From: an uncultured Anaerosolibacter sp.
GTDB taxonomy: Bacteria; Bacillota_A; Clostridia; Peptostreptococcales; Thermotaleaceae
Assembly (NCBI GenBank): GCA_937948705.1
Contig: CALECF010000032.1
Span: 7,511 to 71,510 of the forward strand
Length of the DNA: 64,000 nucleotides
Reading direction: 5' to 3'
Every line of letters begins with the position of its first letter. Positions within the stretch are counted from its first letter, which is position 1. A program made the translations under genes and the position numbers. Under the pieces are notes generated by a model, which was given only the letters and a program-made list of their open reading frames with translations, did no database searches and was not told where the DNA came from. This document shows positions 62,222 to 64,000 of this stretch, one piece after another.

Positions 62222-63481
62222 ATGGATTATCGTGATGATGATCAGGATCAGGACGACTTCCAGAAAAGAGTTGCCTTTCAAGAGGACGGACAAGAACAGC
62301 GAGAAAAACAGCCATCCAGTGCAAACTATTATGTGGAGAGGCCAAGGTCAAGCTACTATTACAAGGAGAAAAAAACTCCTTATTTTACCATCATCCTGGT
62401 GGCGCTGATTACTGGAATCCTAGGTAGTGTGTTAGGTGCTTATATCGGCCCAGCATATTTGTACGGTAAATATATCCCGTATCCTCAGACTGGCGGCATC
62501 GGTGGAAAGCAGCAGATTGAGATTGTCACGAAAGGTGAGGAGCTCAACGTGATTCCAGCGGTGGCTAAAAAGGCAATGCCTTCGGTGGTAGGTATCACCA
62601 CTATTACAGTTCAGCGAGATCTTTTCTTTGGTGCTAGAAGAGGTCAAGGTGTGGGAACAGGGGTTATTGTAGATAGCAGGGGATACGTGTTGACCAACTC
62701 CCATGTAGTCAACGATGGCCGAAGTGAAGAGGTAAATGTATTGCTCTATGATGGCGATACCCTTAAGGCCGAAGTATTATGGAACGATCCGGCCCTAGAT
62801 TTGGCTGTATTAAAGATAAACGCCCAGGATTTAACGGCAGCCACGTTAGGAAACTCTGATCAAATAGTGGTTGGAGAGACGGCTGTAGCCATAGGAAATC
62901 CTTTGGGATTGTCCTTTGAAAGGACTGTCACATCAGGTATTATCAGTGGTTTAGAAAGAAGCATTCCTCTCAGTGAGTTTGAAAGTATTGAGGGGTTAAT
63001 TCAAACCGATGCATCCATTAACCCAGGGAACAGTGGGGGACCACTATTAAATACCAAGGGAGAGGTCATCGGAATCAATACAGCCAAGATTCAGACTGGG
63101 GAAGGCCTAGGCTTTGCAATACCTATTAATATTGCGAAACCCATCGTAGATGAGTTTATAGAAAAAGGTGAATTTACAAAGGTCCAATTAGGAATCCGAG
63201 GCATCAACATGGCCCAATATATAGCTAGCTATGGCAATAACCTAGGAACAGAGCAAGGTGCATTTGTTTATGAGATTACAACAGATTCACCAGCCAGCAG
63301 GGCGGGATTGAAGGCTGGAGACGTGATTACTTCCATTGGAGATCAGAAGATCGATACCATGGGGCAGCTGGTGAGAAAGCTCTATCAGTATAGACCTGGA
63401 GATAAGGTAGTCATTGAAATTGTTCGAGATAAAAAGAAAATGATGCTGGAGGCAACCTTGGAGAGTGCATCCCGAAGCTAA
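62222..63481 (+). CDS. htrA: HtrA-type membrane serine protease with PDZ domain
   Basis: A cytoplasmic acidic N-terminus (about residues 1-55) is followed by one membrane helix (about 56-80) and a trypsin-like domain. The triad is His in LTNSHVVNDG, Asp in DPALDLAVLKI and Ser in INPGNSGGPLL. A PDZ domain (about 325-415) follows with SPASRAGLKAGDVITSIG. It degrades misfolded exported proteins outside the membrane. This is the yycK/htrC position of the walRK cluster. Confidence 0.95.
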   Translation: MDYRDDDQDQDDFQKRVAFQEDGQEQREKQPSSANYYVERPRSSYYYKEKKTPYFTIILVALITGILGSVLGAYIGPAYLYGKYIPYPQTGGIGGKQQIEIVTKGEELNVIPAVAKKAMPSVVGITTITVQRDLFFGARRGQGVGTGVIVDSRGYVLTNSHVVNDGRSEEVNVLLYDGDTLKAEVLWNDPALDLAVLKINAQDLTAATLGNSDQIVVGETAVAIGNPLGLSFERTVTSGIISGLERSIPLSEFESIEGLIQTDASINPGNSGGPLLNTKGEVIGINTAKIQTGEGLGFAIPINIAKPIVDEFIEKGEFTKVQLGIRGINMAQYIASYGNNLGTEQGAFVYEITTDSPASRAGLKAGDVITSIGDQKIDTMGQLVRKLYQYRPGDKVVIEIVRDKKKMMLEATLESASRS

Positions 63482-63545
63482 AAAGTTGGTATAGAAGCTG
63501 TGGGATTGTGACAAACTAAAAAATAATGACTATGGAGTGGATAAC

Positions 63546-63713
63546 ATGTATGTAGTATGTCCAGATCATCTCTCCGAGGCCATAGATGATTTTGTTGAAA
63601 TCTATGAACAGCCACCGGATCTTTATGAGTTAGACAATGTATCTTTTACGGATTGGATTAGTCCTAATAACTGTGATTTTTGTGATAAGGGACCTAAATA
63701 TTTAGTGGTATAA
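63546..63713 (+). CDS. Small CxxH/CxxC zinc-binding protein
   Basis: The 55-residue product MYVVCPDHLSEAIDDFVEIY ends with NNCDFCDKGPKYLVV. The CPDH and CDFC pairs match the small CxxH/CxxC family that sits before rlmH in Firmicutes. It is presumably a zinc-binding protein of unknown function. GGAGTGG lies 6 bases before the ATG, and a terminator follows. Confidence 0.85.
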   Translation: MYVVCPDHLSEAIDDFVEIYEQPPDLYELDNVSFTDWISPNNCDFCDKGPKYLVV

Positions 63714-63717
63714 TATA

Positions 63718-63747
63718 GGCGAGGGAAACCTCGCCTTCATTTTTTGT
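63718..63747 (+). terminator. Rho-independent terminator
   Basis: GGCGAGG-GAAA-CCTCGCC followed by TTCATTTTTTG. Confidence 0.92.
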
Positions 63748-63821
63748 ATATATAGATAAGCGTAGGGATAACCGCTCTCGTCGATCTGAAAAAGTTAAGT
63801 TTCTACAGAGGAGGATAAGGG

Positions 63822-64000
63822 ATGAATATAACCATTATTGGGGTAGGAAAAGTAAAAGAAAGTTTCATGGTGAAAGCCATTGATGAATATGTGAAGCGAT
63901 TGAGCAGATACTGCAAGTTGAATATCATTGAAGTATCTGATGAAAAGGCACCAGAGAATCTAAGTGAAAAAGAAATGGAGCAGGTCAAGGGTGCTGAGGG
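63822..64000 (+). CDS. rlmH: 23S rRNA (pseudouridine1915-N3) methyltransferase RlmH (5' part)
   Basis: The first 59 residues, [20 protein letters not shown] then [22 protein letters not shown], match the N-terminus of the SPOUT methyltransferase RlmH (about 159 residues in full). It methylates pseudouridine 1915 in helix 69 of 23S rRNA. GAGGAGGATAAGGG precedes the ATG. The window ends within the gene. Confidence 0.95.
   Translation, partial: MNITIIGVGKVKESFMVKAIDEYVKRLSRYCKLNIIEVSDEKAPENLSEKEMEQVKGAE

Overview
The window looks like chromosomal DNA of a low-GC, anaerobic, spore-forming member of the Clostridia, with an Alkaliphilus-like gene content. The evidence is inferential: AT-rich intergenic DNA with strong Shine-Dalgarno sites, sporulation markers (a Spo0E-type phosphatase, LonC, a duplicated SLLFFFLLL small protein), a selenium-metabolism pair (YedF and DUF3343), corrinoid enzymology, and the block rpsF-ssb-rpsR / gdpP-rplI-lonC-dnaB / purA / walRK-yycHI-murA-walJ-htrA-rlmH, which in Firmicutes lies near the replication origin. 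Most genes are on the + strand, as expected for a leading strand. I see no prophage, insertion sequence or CRISPR array.

Layout. 1-5 kb: end of an unknown gene, a PAS/PP2C phosphatase, DUF5711, CvpA, YedF, DUF3343 and MscS. 5-11 kb: small envelope or spore-type proteins, a YczE-like membrane protein, MsrA, a zinc-ribbon protein, a 59-residue Spo0E-family gene, and a Clp ATPase whose N-domain is replaced by a McsA-like zinc finger. 11-16 kb: DUF951, an aminotransferase, the S6-SSB-S18 operon behind a probable autoregulatory leader, and a LysM protein. 16-17.4 kb: a REC-REC-GGDEF protein.

17.7-25.7 kb is the most interesting part: a tightly packed eight-gene operon encoding a corrinoid protein, three UroD-fold (MtaA/CmuA-type) methyltransferases, a [2Fe-2S]/ASKHA corrinoid activator, a CobW GTPase, a heavy-metal-exporter-type permease and a DUF5714 protein. 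The last gene has an in-frame UGA at codon 15, followed at the correct distance by a stem-loop with a GGUC apical loop. It therefore reads as an unrecognised selenoprotein. Together the genes form a self-contained corrinoid methyl-transfer system with metal handling and a selenoprotein; the substrate is unknown.

26-33 kb: an orphan LarA-type nickel racemase, an amino-acid ABC transporter, an aminotransferase and small membrane proteins. 33-40 kb: MazG-like, YybS, GdpP, L9, LonC, DnaB. 40.6-48 kb: an FAD oxidoreductase, a GNAT enzyme, DUF1858 and DUF421 proteins, PurA, tRNA-Thr, tRNA-Lys, and DnaC/DnaI- and DnaD-type replication proteins. 48-54 kb: secreted or wall-associated peptidases (M1, LysM-G5-M23, S8, MA-like). 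54-64 kb: the WalRK operon with YycH, YycI, MurA, WalJ, HtrA and the start of RlmH.

Three perfect WalR boxes (TGTWAH-N5-TGTWAH) lie before the M23 peptidase, the MA-like peptidase and a small secreted protein encoded directly after walK. This suggests that the WalRK system controls its own neighbourhood. Other unexplained structures are a multi-helix RNA candidate upstream of walR, an array of five perfect hairpins each with a 3-base loop, two inverted repeats built of GTTAG-type octamers, and a 21-bp element shared upstream of msrA and the clp gene.
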